Below, piece after piece: positions 1-5,690 of a stretch of DNA of 36,447 nucleotides. The notes below the pieces were generated by a model that ran no database searches, had not been told where the DNA came from, and saw nothing but the letters and a program-made list of their open reading frames with translations. Numbering within the stretch: the first letter of the stretch is position 1; each line of letters starts with the position of its first letter. This DNA comes from Chitinophagaceae bacterium. Lineage in GTDB: Bacteria > Bacteroidota > Bacteroidia > Chitinophagales > Chitinophagaceae. The stretch lies in NCBI GenBank assembly GCA_004173355.1, contig SEAD01000036.1, positions 1 through 36,447 on the forward strand, read 5' to 3'. A program made the position numbers and the translations under genes.

Positions 1-2
1 GG

Positions 3-65
3 AAAAATTCGCTGAAGTACCAGCTCCTGTTCTTCAATGACTATTTTTATTCCGGGAAAAAATAA
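3..65 (+). CDS. 3' end of an unidentified gene (partial)
   Basis: One frame is open from the left edge and reads about 20 residues, ending in NDYFYSGKK and a TAA stop at 63-65. Codon choice (CTG, AAG, TAC, CAG, CTC) resembles neighbouring genes. The stop lies 3 bases from the stop of the convergent gene at 69-773, a tail-to-tail arrangement that recurs several times here, which favours a real C-terminus. Too little is visible to assign a family. It could also be chance open sequence. Confidence 0.45.
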   Translation, partial: KNSLKYQLLFFNDYFYSGKK

Positions 66-68
66 GGC

Positions 69-773
69 TCAATTGCCCCCGGTGCTTCCATCACGCACAC
101 GTACTTTCTTTTTACCCGAATTCTTTTTTTCATAATCAAGGATGGCCTGCGGTTTTTTCTTTGCCGGATCATCCTTTTTGGTGACATCGATTGGCTTAAG
201 GTCATCATCACCCGCCGATGCAGTGGCTTCATCTTCGCGGATCTTGTTCATGAAGTAGTTCTCCACCTTTTCTACATTGCCCCATTCCGGATCGTAATAT
301 ATCCACTGGCCGTGTTTCATGGTCTGTCCTTCCAGTTTTACCACCACCCGGTCAATCACCTTTGTAGGATCTTTTATATCCAGCACATCAACGGTGTCCA
401 TGGTTTTTTTGGGATCTACTGCCCGCCAGTTTTCCACCCGTACCAGCGCACCGGTGCGATTGAAGTATTTCGACTTGCCATCCAGCACCCCCCAGCGGAA
501 ATTTTCCTCCGCGATTTTGTCACCGGTGAGGGCAAACTGTTTCCACAGGCCATCTTTTTTATCATCGATATAATAACCCTGCTCATCATAACCCATTTCA
601 CCCCGGAGTTCGGGTACCTGGTTCACCCAGGGCCCCTGTTTCTGGTCCCGTTGGTCGATCCGGTTGAGCGTGTCACCCCTCGGACTGATTTTAAAGGATT
701 TCCACTGGGCCTGGCTGCTGCATGCGATCAGGAGCAGCGTCACAAAAAGGGAGTATCGTTGGAGAGTGTGCAT
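69..773 (-). CDS. Exported MORN-like repeat protein of unknown function
   Basis: A 234-residue protein with an N-terminal signal peptide (hydrophobic stretch ending CSSQA, then QW, so Gln is the likely first mature residue). The mature part carries MORN-like/YwqK-type units: KDGLWKQF around residue 74, LDGKSKYFNRTG around 98, and HGQWIYYDPEWG around 154. The last 60 residues are Lys/Asp-rich, low complexity and end in basic KKKVRVRDG. Proteins with such units in Bacteroidota are usually periplasmic or surface proteins of unknown role. It converges on the edge gene with a 3-base gap. No function is assigned; the repeat call is moderate because the units are few and degenerate. Confidence 0.75.
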   Translation of the reverse strand: MHTLQRYSLFVTLLLIACSSQAQWKSFKISPRGDTLNRIDQRDQKQGPWVNQVPELRGEMGYDEQGYYIDDKKDGLWKQFALTGDKIAEENFRWGVLDGKSKYFNRTGALVRVENWRAVDPKKTMDTVDVLDIKDPTKVIDRVVVKLEGQTMKHGQWIYYDPEWGNVEKVENYFMNKIREDEATASAGDDDLKPIDVTKKDDPAKKKPQAILDYEKKNSGKKKVRVRDGSTGGN

Positions 774-893
774 AGTAGTTATTTAACGTGTGAGGGTGCT
801 GCCATGTTGCCTTCCGGGAGACATCGAAGGGCAAATGCAGTTTAAAAAACAGAGAATTAACAATCCGGTCCGTCCCGCTGCGGGACCGAACGC

Positions 894-901
894 TTATTTT
901 G
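894..901 (+). promoter_or_regulatory. Candidate -7 element, 4 bases before the start codon
   Basis: TTATTTTG differs from the Bacteroidota consensus TAnnTTTG at one position and is followed by four bases and the ATG at 906, so transcription would begin at or next to the start codon. A perfect 6-bp inverted repeat, GTCCCG-CTG-CGGGAC (872-886), sits just upstream near the -33 region and could act as an operator. Confidence 0.35.
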
Positions 902-905
902 CATC

Positions 906-1370
906 ATGATCAAAAATCTCACCATATCCGCAATCCTGTTGTTTTTGCTGGCGAGCTCCTGCCGTCCGATCAAGGAACCAGTGTTCAACGGTATAGAAAA
1001 TGTAAAGGTCAACAATGTGGGACTCGGACAATCGTCGATCACACTGGGACTGAGTTACTCAAATCCCAATAAGTACCGGGCCAAACTGAAATCAGCCGAG
1101 GGTGATGCGTGGATGGACAGTACGTACCTTGGCCATTTCGTCGTGGACAGTACGGTGGATATCCCGGCCAGCGGCAATTTTGTGGTGCCGGTAAACCTGA
1201 CGGTGGATATGAAAAAAATCCTGCAGAATTCGCTTGCAGCGCTTATCAGCAAACAGGTACTGATCCGTCTCGAAGGCACGGGCAGGGCCGGGCGTAATGG
1301 CATTTACCGGAATTTCAAACTGAATTACCGGGGCAAACAGGATATAACCAAACTCTTAATGGAAATGTAG
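906..1370 (+). CDS. LEA14-like (WHy-type) lipoprotein
   Basis: A 154-residue protein with a hydrophobic N-terminus ending in LLASSC, a lipobox-like sequence with the acylated Cys at residue 19, so it is probably anchored in the outer membrane. The mature part resembles the LEA type 2/WHy beta-sandwich: alternating hydrophobic strands, the phrase LGLSYSNPNKYRAKLKSAEGDAW (residues about 48-70), and a later IPASGNFVVPV strand followed by a LxVDMKKIL helix. Proteins of this family are associated with desiccation or envelope stress, but the bacterial members lack a defined activity. The stop lies 5 bases from the stop of the convergent HMA gene. Confidence 0.75.
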   Translation: MIKNLTISAILLFLLASSCRPIKEPVFNGIENVKVNNVGLGQSSITLGLSYSNPNKYRAKLKSAEGDAWMDSTYLGHFVVDSTVDIPASGNFVVPVNLTVDMKKILQNSLAALISKQVLIRLEGTGRAGRNGIYRNFKLNYRGKQDITKLLMEM

Positions 1371-1375
1371 ACGGG

Positions 1376-1777
1376 TTATTCTGCGGCAGGTGTTGCCGGT
1401 GTCTCCTTTGGTTTGGGGTGGTCGCCACCGTCTTCCGCTTTTTTGCAGGTTTTCGGCAGGCGTTTATAAGCCCCTTCTTCCGCGGGTATGTCATCGGCAT
1501 CATAACCGGCATTGGCAATCGCGGTTTTGATTTCCTCGATATTGATCCGGTCGGTCCAGTACTTTACAGTCATCTCCCCTTTGCGGTAGTTGACTACTGT
1601 TGACTGGATCCCGTCGTAGCGGTCCAGGTAAGTTGTCAGGCGTTTCTTGCACTCCTCGCAGAGCACGTTGGGGGTTTTGATCTTTGCAGTTTCCAGCGCC
1701 TTCAGGGGTTTATTCTGGGCGAAAGAACAGATGGCAAAAAAACTGGCGATAAGGGTCAGTAAAAACGGGCGTTTCAT
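1376..1777 (-). CDS. Exported heavy-metal-associated (HMA) domain protein
   Basis: A 133-residue protein. A signal peptide (MKRPFLLTLIASFFAICSFA) leaves Gln as the probable first mature residue. The central part has the ferredoxin-like HMA pattern: TPNVLCEECKKRL around residue 36 with a CxxC pair (C40/C43), a VVNYRKGEMTVKY strand pair, and a terminal AIANAGYDADD, the usual final helix and strand of MerP/CopZ-like domains. The C-terminal 30 residues are Pro/Lys/Glu-rich. A periplasmic metal-binding or chaperone role is likely; the metal is not known. It lies downstream of pyrE on the same strand (21-base gap). Confidence 0.82.
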   Translation of the reverse strand: MKRPFLLTLIASFFAICSFAQNKPLKALETAKIKTPNVLCEECKKRLTTYLDRYDGIQSTVVNYRKGEMTVKYWTDRINIEEIKTAIANAGYDADDIPAEEGAYKRLPKTCKKAEDGGDHPKPKETPATPAAE

Positions 1778-1798
1778 GCGGGTTGATTTAAAGGCAAA

Positions 1799-2434
1799 TT
1801 ACAATACTCCCTTCCAATTTGCAGGGTCGTCGCGCCATTTTAACAAAATGTCCATATCGGCCGGGTCAACGGTGCCCTTCTCCCCCGCGAGTTCAATCAG
1901 GGTCGGGTAATCGGTCAGGGAATAATAGTCCAGTTTATAGTCCTTTACCGCCTGTGCGGCAACCGGGAAGCCGTAATTGAAGATCGATACCATGCCCAGT
2001 ACTTCGAGACCCAGGTCACGGAGCACATCCACCACCTGCAGGCTGCTCTTTCCGGTAGACACGAGATCTTCGATTACCACCACCTTCTGGCCTTTTTCAT
2101 AAAACCCTTCCACCTGGTTGCCCAAGCCGTGTTCCTTTGGCTTTGGCCGCACATAAATATACGGGAGCTTCAGCTGGTCGGCAGTCATGGCACCCCAGGC
2201 AATACCGGCTGTGGCCACACCCGCAAGCAGGTCGGCTTCCGGGAATTTTTCAAATACCACATTACACATTTCAGACTTCACATAGTCGCGTATAAACGGG
2301 AAAGAAAGCACTTTCCGGTTATCGCAATAGATCGGGCTCTTCCATCCGCTGGCCCATGTAAAAGGCTCTTTCACGCTCAGTTTAACAGCATTGGCCTGGA
2401 GTAATTTTTCCGCGATCTGTTTGGAGTCTGTCAT
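1799..2434 (-). CDS. pyrE: Orotate phosphoribosyltransferase
   Basis: PyrE joins orotate to PRPP to give OMP, the fifth step of UMP synthesis. The PRPP-binding loop VVVIEDLVSTGKSS spans residues 118-131, and the RPKPKEHGLGN loop (96-106) contains the Lys and His residues typical of the flexible catalytic loop. The 211-residue length suits the family. I chose ATG at 2434 (MTDSKQ): the in-frame ATG at 2470 would add 12 residues not expected in PyrE and would lie upstream of the candidate promoter at 2439-2446. It is divergent from the NUDIX gene, with 47 bases between start codons. The other pyrimidine genes, pyrR and pyrB, lie 1.6-3 kb away. Confidence 0.95.
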   Translation of the reverse strand: MTDSKQIAEKLLQANAVKLSVKEPFTWASGWKSPIYCDNRKVLSFPFIRDYVKSEMCNVVFEKFPEADLLAGVATAGIAWGAMTADQLKLPYIYVRPKPKEHGLGNQVEGFYEKGQKVVVIEDLVSTGKSSLQVVDVLRDLGLEVLGMVSIFNYGFPVAAQAVKDYKLDYYSLTDYPTLIELAGEKGTVDPADMDILLKWRDDPANWKGVL

Positions 2435-2438
2435 GCCG

Positions 2439-2446
2439 CGAAGATA
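2439..2446 (-). promoter_or_regulatory. Candidate pyrE -7 element
   Basis: On the minus strand this reads TATCTTCG, one mismatch from TAnnTTTG, followed by GCGG-type sequence (CGGC) and the pyrE ATG four bases later. The block TATCTTnGCGGCATGACA is nearly the same as the one at prfB (8449-8467). It implies a leaderless or near-leaderless transcript. Confidence 0.45.
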
Positions 2447-2469
2447 AAGATTAATCGACCCTGAATCCA

Positions 2470-2477
2470 TAACTTTA
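2470..2477 (+). promoter_or_regulatory. Candidate NUDIX gene -7 element
   Basis: TAACTTTA is one mismatch from TAnnTTTG and is followed by four bases (TGGC) and the ATG at 2482, the same spacing as for pyrE and prfB. The two divergent -7 elements of pyrE and this gene are only 23 bases apart, so their upstream elements must overlap. Confidence 0.4.
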
Positions 2478-2481
2478 TGGC

Positions 2482-3117
2482 ATGTACATCAAGATCTTTT
2501 TCGACGACAAGCCCCTCTTTCTCTGCGATAAAATCGATGCGGAAATTGAACCCTATGTCCATCACGACGATGCCGTGATGATCGATGAACTCAACAGCCA
2601 TACCGTGAAATCGATGATCCACGAAATGCAGCAGGAGAAAATCCATGCGGGGGTGTTCGTACATCACGACCTCGATGAACTGCGGAAGGCGGTTTTCAAA
2701 AAATTCACTGTGATACCTGCTGGCGGCGGGCTGGTACGCAATCCGGTGAACGAATACCTGCTGATTCACCGGAGGGGAAAATGGGATCTGCCAAAAGGCA
2801 AACTGGATGAGGGCGAAACCATCGAGGAGTGTGCGATCCGTGAGGTGGAAGAAGAAACGGGGATCAAGAATATAAAACTGGGTGCGCCGTTACTGGTAAC
2901 CTATCATACGTATAAGCAGGGCACCCACCTGATGCTGAAGGAATCCCACTGGTACCATATGTCTGTCAGCGAGCAGCAGGAGCTGGTGCCGCAGACGGAG
3001 GAAGATATCACCGAGGCGCGATGGGTTCCGGCAGATCAAGCCGGCAATTATGTGGCCATCTCCTTCCCATCGGTTGGTGATGTATTAAAAAAGGGTATCA
3101 GCGGCCTGCTGGCTTAA
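2482..3117 (+). CDS. NUDIX hydrolase
   Basis: A 211-residue protein with a complete Nudix box at residues 106-128 (G-x5-E-x7-REVEEETGI), which binds the metal used to cleave nucleoside diphosphates linked to another moiety. The box is preceded by RRGKWDLPKGK, a normal Nudix entry. The first 70 residues are not part of the Nudix fold: they contain DDAVMIDELNSHTV and HHDLDELRKAVF and look like a separate small alpha/beta domain. That extension is recurrent in Bacteroidota homologues, as far as I recall, but its role is unknown. Substrate cannot be predicted. Its stop overlaps the stop of the convergent thioesterase. Confidence 0.9.
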   Translation: MYIKIFFDDKPLFLCDKIDAEIEPYVHHDDAVMIDELNSHTVKSMIHEMQQEKIHAGVFVHHDLDELRKAVFKKFTVIPAGGGLVRNPVNEYLLIHRRGKWDLPKGKLDEGETIEECAIREVEEETGIKNIKLGAPLLVTYHTYKQGTHLMLKESHWYHMSVSEQQELVPQTEEDITEARWVPADQAGNYVAISFPSVGDVLKKGISGLLA

Positions 3118-3569
3118 AGGCTTGGCTGGCGGAATGATTCTTTTCGCGGGATCACTGCTACGGTGAGCCTGCTCACGCAAAGCAGGCGGTTCAGCCCGTC
3201 GTAGATCCGGACATCCCACACATGCGTGTTGGCGCCAAGATGCAGGGGGCGTGCTGTACCGGTAACAACCCCTTCACGTGCACTGCGCACGTGGTTGGCA
3301 TTGATCTCCAGCCCTACGCAGGCATAACGCACATGATCCACCACCATGGCAGACGCTACACTGCCGATCGTTTCCGCAAGCACACAGGAGGCACCGCCGT
3401 GAAGCAGTCCGTACGGTTGCCGTGTGCGGTTATCAACCGGCATGGTAGCGGTGATGAAATCCTCTCCCACTTCTGTAAATTCAATCCCCAGCAGCTCACC
3501 CATGGTATTCCTGCCAAGCGGAGTCAGTTCATCAAGTGTCAGTTCTTTATTGTGCCAGATAGCTGCCAT
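3114..3569 (-). CDS. PaaI/YdiI-type hotdog acyl-CoA thioesterase
   Basis: A 151-residue single hotdog-fold thioesterase that hydrolyses an acyl- or aroyl-CoA. The signature is QPYGLLHGGASCVLAETIGSVA: H57-G-G starts the central helix and E66 is the probable catalytic acid, as in the PaaI/YdiI (MenI) group. YdiI-like enzymes cleave 1,4-dihydroxy-2-naphthoyl-CoA in menaquinone synthesis, a plausible but unproven role. It starts 2 bases after the coaD stop, so the two are probably co-transcribed and translationally coupled. The palindrome TTAA at 3114-3117 supplies the stop codon for this gene and for the convergent NUDIX gene. Confidence 0.9.
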   Translation of the reverse strand: MAAIWHNKELTLDELTPLGRNTMGELLGIEFTEVGEDFITATMPVDNRTRQPYGLLHGGASCVLAETIGSVASAMVVDHVRYACVGLEINANHVRSAREGVVTGTARPLHLGANTHVWDVRIYDGLNRLLCVSRLTVAVIPRKESFRQPSL

Positions 3570-3571
3570 GG

Positions 3572-4048
3572 TTATTTTGTTTTTTCGAGGGTCTGGTAGA
3601 CCTCCTGTGGTAAAAACTGTGCTGCATTGCCGCCATTACGAATGATATCCCTCACGATGGTGGATGCTACTGATGTGTATTTTGGTTCGCCTGTAAGGAA
3701 GATGGTCTCGATGCGTTTGTCGAGTGTGCGGTTGGCATCAGCGATTGTTTTTTCGTATTCAAAATCGCTGACATAGCGGATGCCGCGGAGGATAAACCGG
3801 GCACCGATCTGTTTGCAGTAGTTGATGGTGAGTCCTTCATATACTGCACCCTGCACTTTCTCTTCATCCTTGTAAATCTCTTCGATCCAGCTCAGTCGCT
3901 GTTCGGCTGAAAACATCGGGGCCTTTGCCGAGTTGAGACCCACACCCACAATGATTTTGTCAAACAATGGCAGGGCGCGGTCGATAATATCCACATGCCC
4001 GAGTGTAACGGGGTCAAAGGTTCCGGGGAAAAGGCAGATACGACTCAT
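3572..4048 (-). CDS. coaD: Pantetheine-phosphate adenylyltransferase
   Basis: CoaD transfers AMP from ATP to 4'-phosphopantetheine, the penultimate step of coenzyme A synthesis. The N-terminal nucleotidyltransferase motif PGTFDPVTLGH spans residues 8-18 (TxGH), and the C-terminal YTSVASTIVRDI corresponds to the family's ISSTxVR motif. At 158 residues it has normal length. I chose ATG at 4048 (MSRICLFPG), which matches known CoaD N-termini; a GTG two codons upstream (4054) is less likely. It lies 32 bases downstream of pyrB and directly upstream of the thioesterase. Confidence 0.95.
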   Translation of the reverse strand: MSRICLFPGTFDPVTLGHVDIIDRALPLFDKIIVGVGLNSAKAPMFSAEQRLSWIEEIYKDEEKVQGAVYEGLTINYCKQIGARFILRGIRYVSDFEYEKTIADANRTLDKRIETIFLTGEPKYTSVASTIVRDIIRNGGNAAQFLPQEVYQTLEKTK

Positions 4049-4080
4049 AGACACATGGTTAAGCGATTGTATGGTGCTGG

Positions 4081-5007
4081 TTAGTTATTCCGGTTTGCCA
4101 GCAGGTACAGCACAGCCATGCGTACGGCCACACCATTTTCCACCTGCTGCAGGATAATCGATTGTTTACTGTCGGCCACGTCACTATCCAGTTCCACCCC
4201 CCTGTTGATCGGCCCGGGGTGCATGATCACAATTTCCTTATGCAGGCCATCGAGCAGTTTGCGGCTGATCCCGTACGCGAGGTTGTATTCACGTAGTGAT
4301 GAAAATAATACCTGGTTCTGCCGCTCCAGCTGGATGCGCAGCACATTGGCCACATCGCACCACTGGAGGGTTTCTTTCAGGTCGTAACTCACATTTATAC
4401 CGAATGCTTCCGAAATATGGCGCGGAATCAGTGTAGGCGGTCCGCAGACGGTTACTTCAGCGCCCATTTTTTTCAGCAGGTAAATATTACTCTGTGCCAC
4501 GCGGCTGTGCATGATATCACCGATGATGGCAACTTTTTTTCCTTCAAGGCCACCGAGTTTTTCCTTTATGGAAAGTGCATCCAGCAGTCCCTGCGTAGGA
4601 TGCTCGTTGATCCCGTCACCGGCATTGATGATTGCGGCAGGGATATGTTTGGCCAGGAAATGCGGCGCCCCGCTGGCGCTGTGCCGCATGACCACCATAT
4701 CCACCTTCATCGAGAGGATATTATTCACGGTGTCAAGCAGGGTCTCCCCTTTTGACACGGAAGATGCCGAGGCAGTGAAATTAACCGTATCGGCGGAGAG
4801 GCGTTTTTCAGCCAGCTCAAAAGAAATCCTTGTGCGGGTGGAATTCTCGAAGAAAAGGTTAACGACTACTATATCACGGAGTGATGGTACTTTTTTGACG
4901 GGACGTTGTAAAACTTCCTTGAACTGTTCAGCTGTCTGCAGTATGAGCGAGATATCAGCTGCGGTGAGGTCTTTAATGCCCAGGAGATGTCGAGTGGATA
5001 GTTGCAT
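4081..5007 (-). CDS. pyrB: Aspartate carbamoyltransferase, catalytic chain
   Basis: PyrB condenses carbamoyl phosphate with aspartate, the committed step of pyrimidine synthesis. Visible active-site elements: FENSTRTR (residues 53-60, phosphate binding), SVSKGET (82-88; S84/K85 are the residues donated to the neighbouring subunit), MRHS (106-109), HPTQ (135-138) and HPGPINRG near residue 268. At 308 residues it is a normal catalytic chain. No pyrI regulatory subunit gene is adjacent, so it may act as an unregulated trimer, as in Bacillus. It lies 84 bases downstream of pyrR. Confidence 0.96.
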   Translation of the reverse strand: MQLSTRHLLGIKDLTAADISLILQTAEQFKEVLQRPVKKVPSLRDIVVVNLFFENSTRTRISFELAEKRLSADTVNFTASASSVSKGETLLDTVNNILSMKVDMVVMRHSASGAPHFLAKHIPAAIINAGDGINEHPTQGLLDALSIKEKLGGLEGKKVAIIGDIMHSRVAQSNIYLLKKMGAEVTVCGPPTLIPRHISEAFGINVSYDLKETLQWCDVANVLRIQLERQNQVLFSSLREYNLAYGISRKLLDGLHKEIVIMHPGPINRGVELDSDVADSKQSIILQQVENGVAVRMAVLYLLANRNN

Positions 5008-5014
5008 TAAAGGG

Positions 5015-5022
5015 CGAAGTTA
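5015..5022 (-). promoter_or_regulatory. Possible pyrB -7 element
   Basis: Minus-strand TAACTTCG is one mismatch from TAnnTTTG, with 7 bases between it and the pyrB ATG. It lies in the 84-base pyrR-pyrB gap, so pyrB could have its own promoter as well as read-through from pyrR. The evidence is weak. Confidence 0.25.
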
Positions 5023-5091
5023 ATGGGTTTGAAACATTGATCGGAAAAAAATTAAGCCGGCGGCCGTAAAAATTACCGGGGTTTTACACGG

Positions 5092-5637
5092 TCATTCTTC
5101 CAGGAGCGCCACTTCTTCCTTGCCATCCTTGTCATTCCAGAATACTTTGACTTTCTGGGACACGATACTGTCGATCGATTTGCCCACGTAATTGGGCTGG
5201 ATCGGGAATTCGCGGCTGTAACGGCGGTCAATCAGCACACAGAGTTCCACTTTTGCCGGACGGCCAAACGCCAGCAGGGCATCCAGTGCAGCGCGGATAG
5301 TACGGCCCTTATATAACACATCATCTATCAGCACTACCCTCTTGCCTTCAATCGAAAACGGGATGTCCGTCTGGTTGGCAATATGCAGTTCTTTCCGCAC
5401 GTCATCGCGGTAGAATGTGATATCCAGTTTTCCGTAAGTGATCCCGATGCCTGGAAATTCCGAGTGCATGGCCGCCACGATGCGGTCCGAGAGGAACACA
5501 CCCCTCGGCTGCAGCCCGATAATTACCGTACCGGATGTATCCGTCTCGTTTTCGAGGATCTGGTTTGCCAGTCTCTTGATGGTAATGGAAATCTGTTGTC
5601 CGCTGAGAATTGCTTTCAAACCGCGTAATTTTTTCAA
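5092..5637 (-). CDS. pyrR: Bifunctional pyr regulator / uracil phosphoribosyltransferase
   Basis: PyrR is a PRPP-binding protein that in Firmicutes attenuates the pyr operon by binding mRNA and also has uracil phosphoribosyltransferase activity. The PRPP loop VVLIDDVLYKGRT spans residues 101-113; GLQPRGVFLS (41-50) and LDITFYRDD (71-79) are family signatures. There is no ATG start. The first possible start is TTG at 5637; a second TTG at 5619 gives MKAILSGQQ, which aligns well with the N-terminus of B. subtilis PyrR. A perfect TAnnTTTG (TACATTTG, 5635-5642) overlaps the first TTG, which favours the second. I see no convincing PyrR-binding stem-loop ahead of pyrB. Confidence 0.93.
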   Translation of the reverse strand: MKKLRGLKAILSGQQISITIKRLANQILENETDTSGTVIIGLQPRGVFLSDRIVAAMHSEFPGIGITYGKLDITFYRDDVRKELHIANQTDIPFSIEGKRVVLIDDVLYKGRTIRAALDALLAFGRPAKVELCVLIDRRYSREFPIQPNYVGKSIDSIVSQKVKVFWNDKDGKEEVALLEE

Positions 5638-5642
5638 ATGTA
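5635..5642 (-). promoter_or_regulatory. -7 element overlapping the first pyrR start codon
   Basis: Minus-strand TACATTTG matches TAnnTTTG exactly, and its last three bases are the first possible TTG start of pyrR. Transcription from here would begin about 5-7 bases downstream, so only the TTG at 5619 would be a usable start. The element lies just after the pruA terminator, which makes sense as an independent pyrR promoter. Confidence 0.45.
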
Positions 5643-5654
5643 ATTATAATGGAC

Positions 5655-5684
5655 AAAAAAAACCGCGGACCATGGCCCGCGGTT
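5655..5684 (-). terminator. Intrinsic terminator after pruA
   Basis: On the minus strand an 8-bp stem (AACCGCGG with CCGCGGTT, 5661-5668 and 5677-5684) with an 8-base loop is followed by eight T (5655-5662, overlapping the stem end). It lies 6 bases beyond the pruA stop and separates prfB-pruA from pyrR-pyrB. Confidence 0.85.
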
Positions 5685-5690
5685 AACCGA

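Noticed and set aside
312-845. 177-codon plus-strand frame opposite the MORN-like gene
   Set aside because: Antisense to a gene with a clear signal peptide and repeats; no family features.
2435-2470. Longer pyrE start giving MDSGSINLYLRG before MTDSKQ
   Set aside because: Adds residues not seen in PyrE and begins upstream of the candidate promoter.
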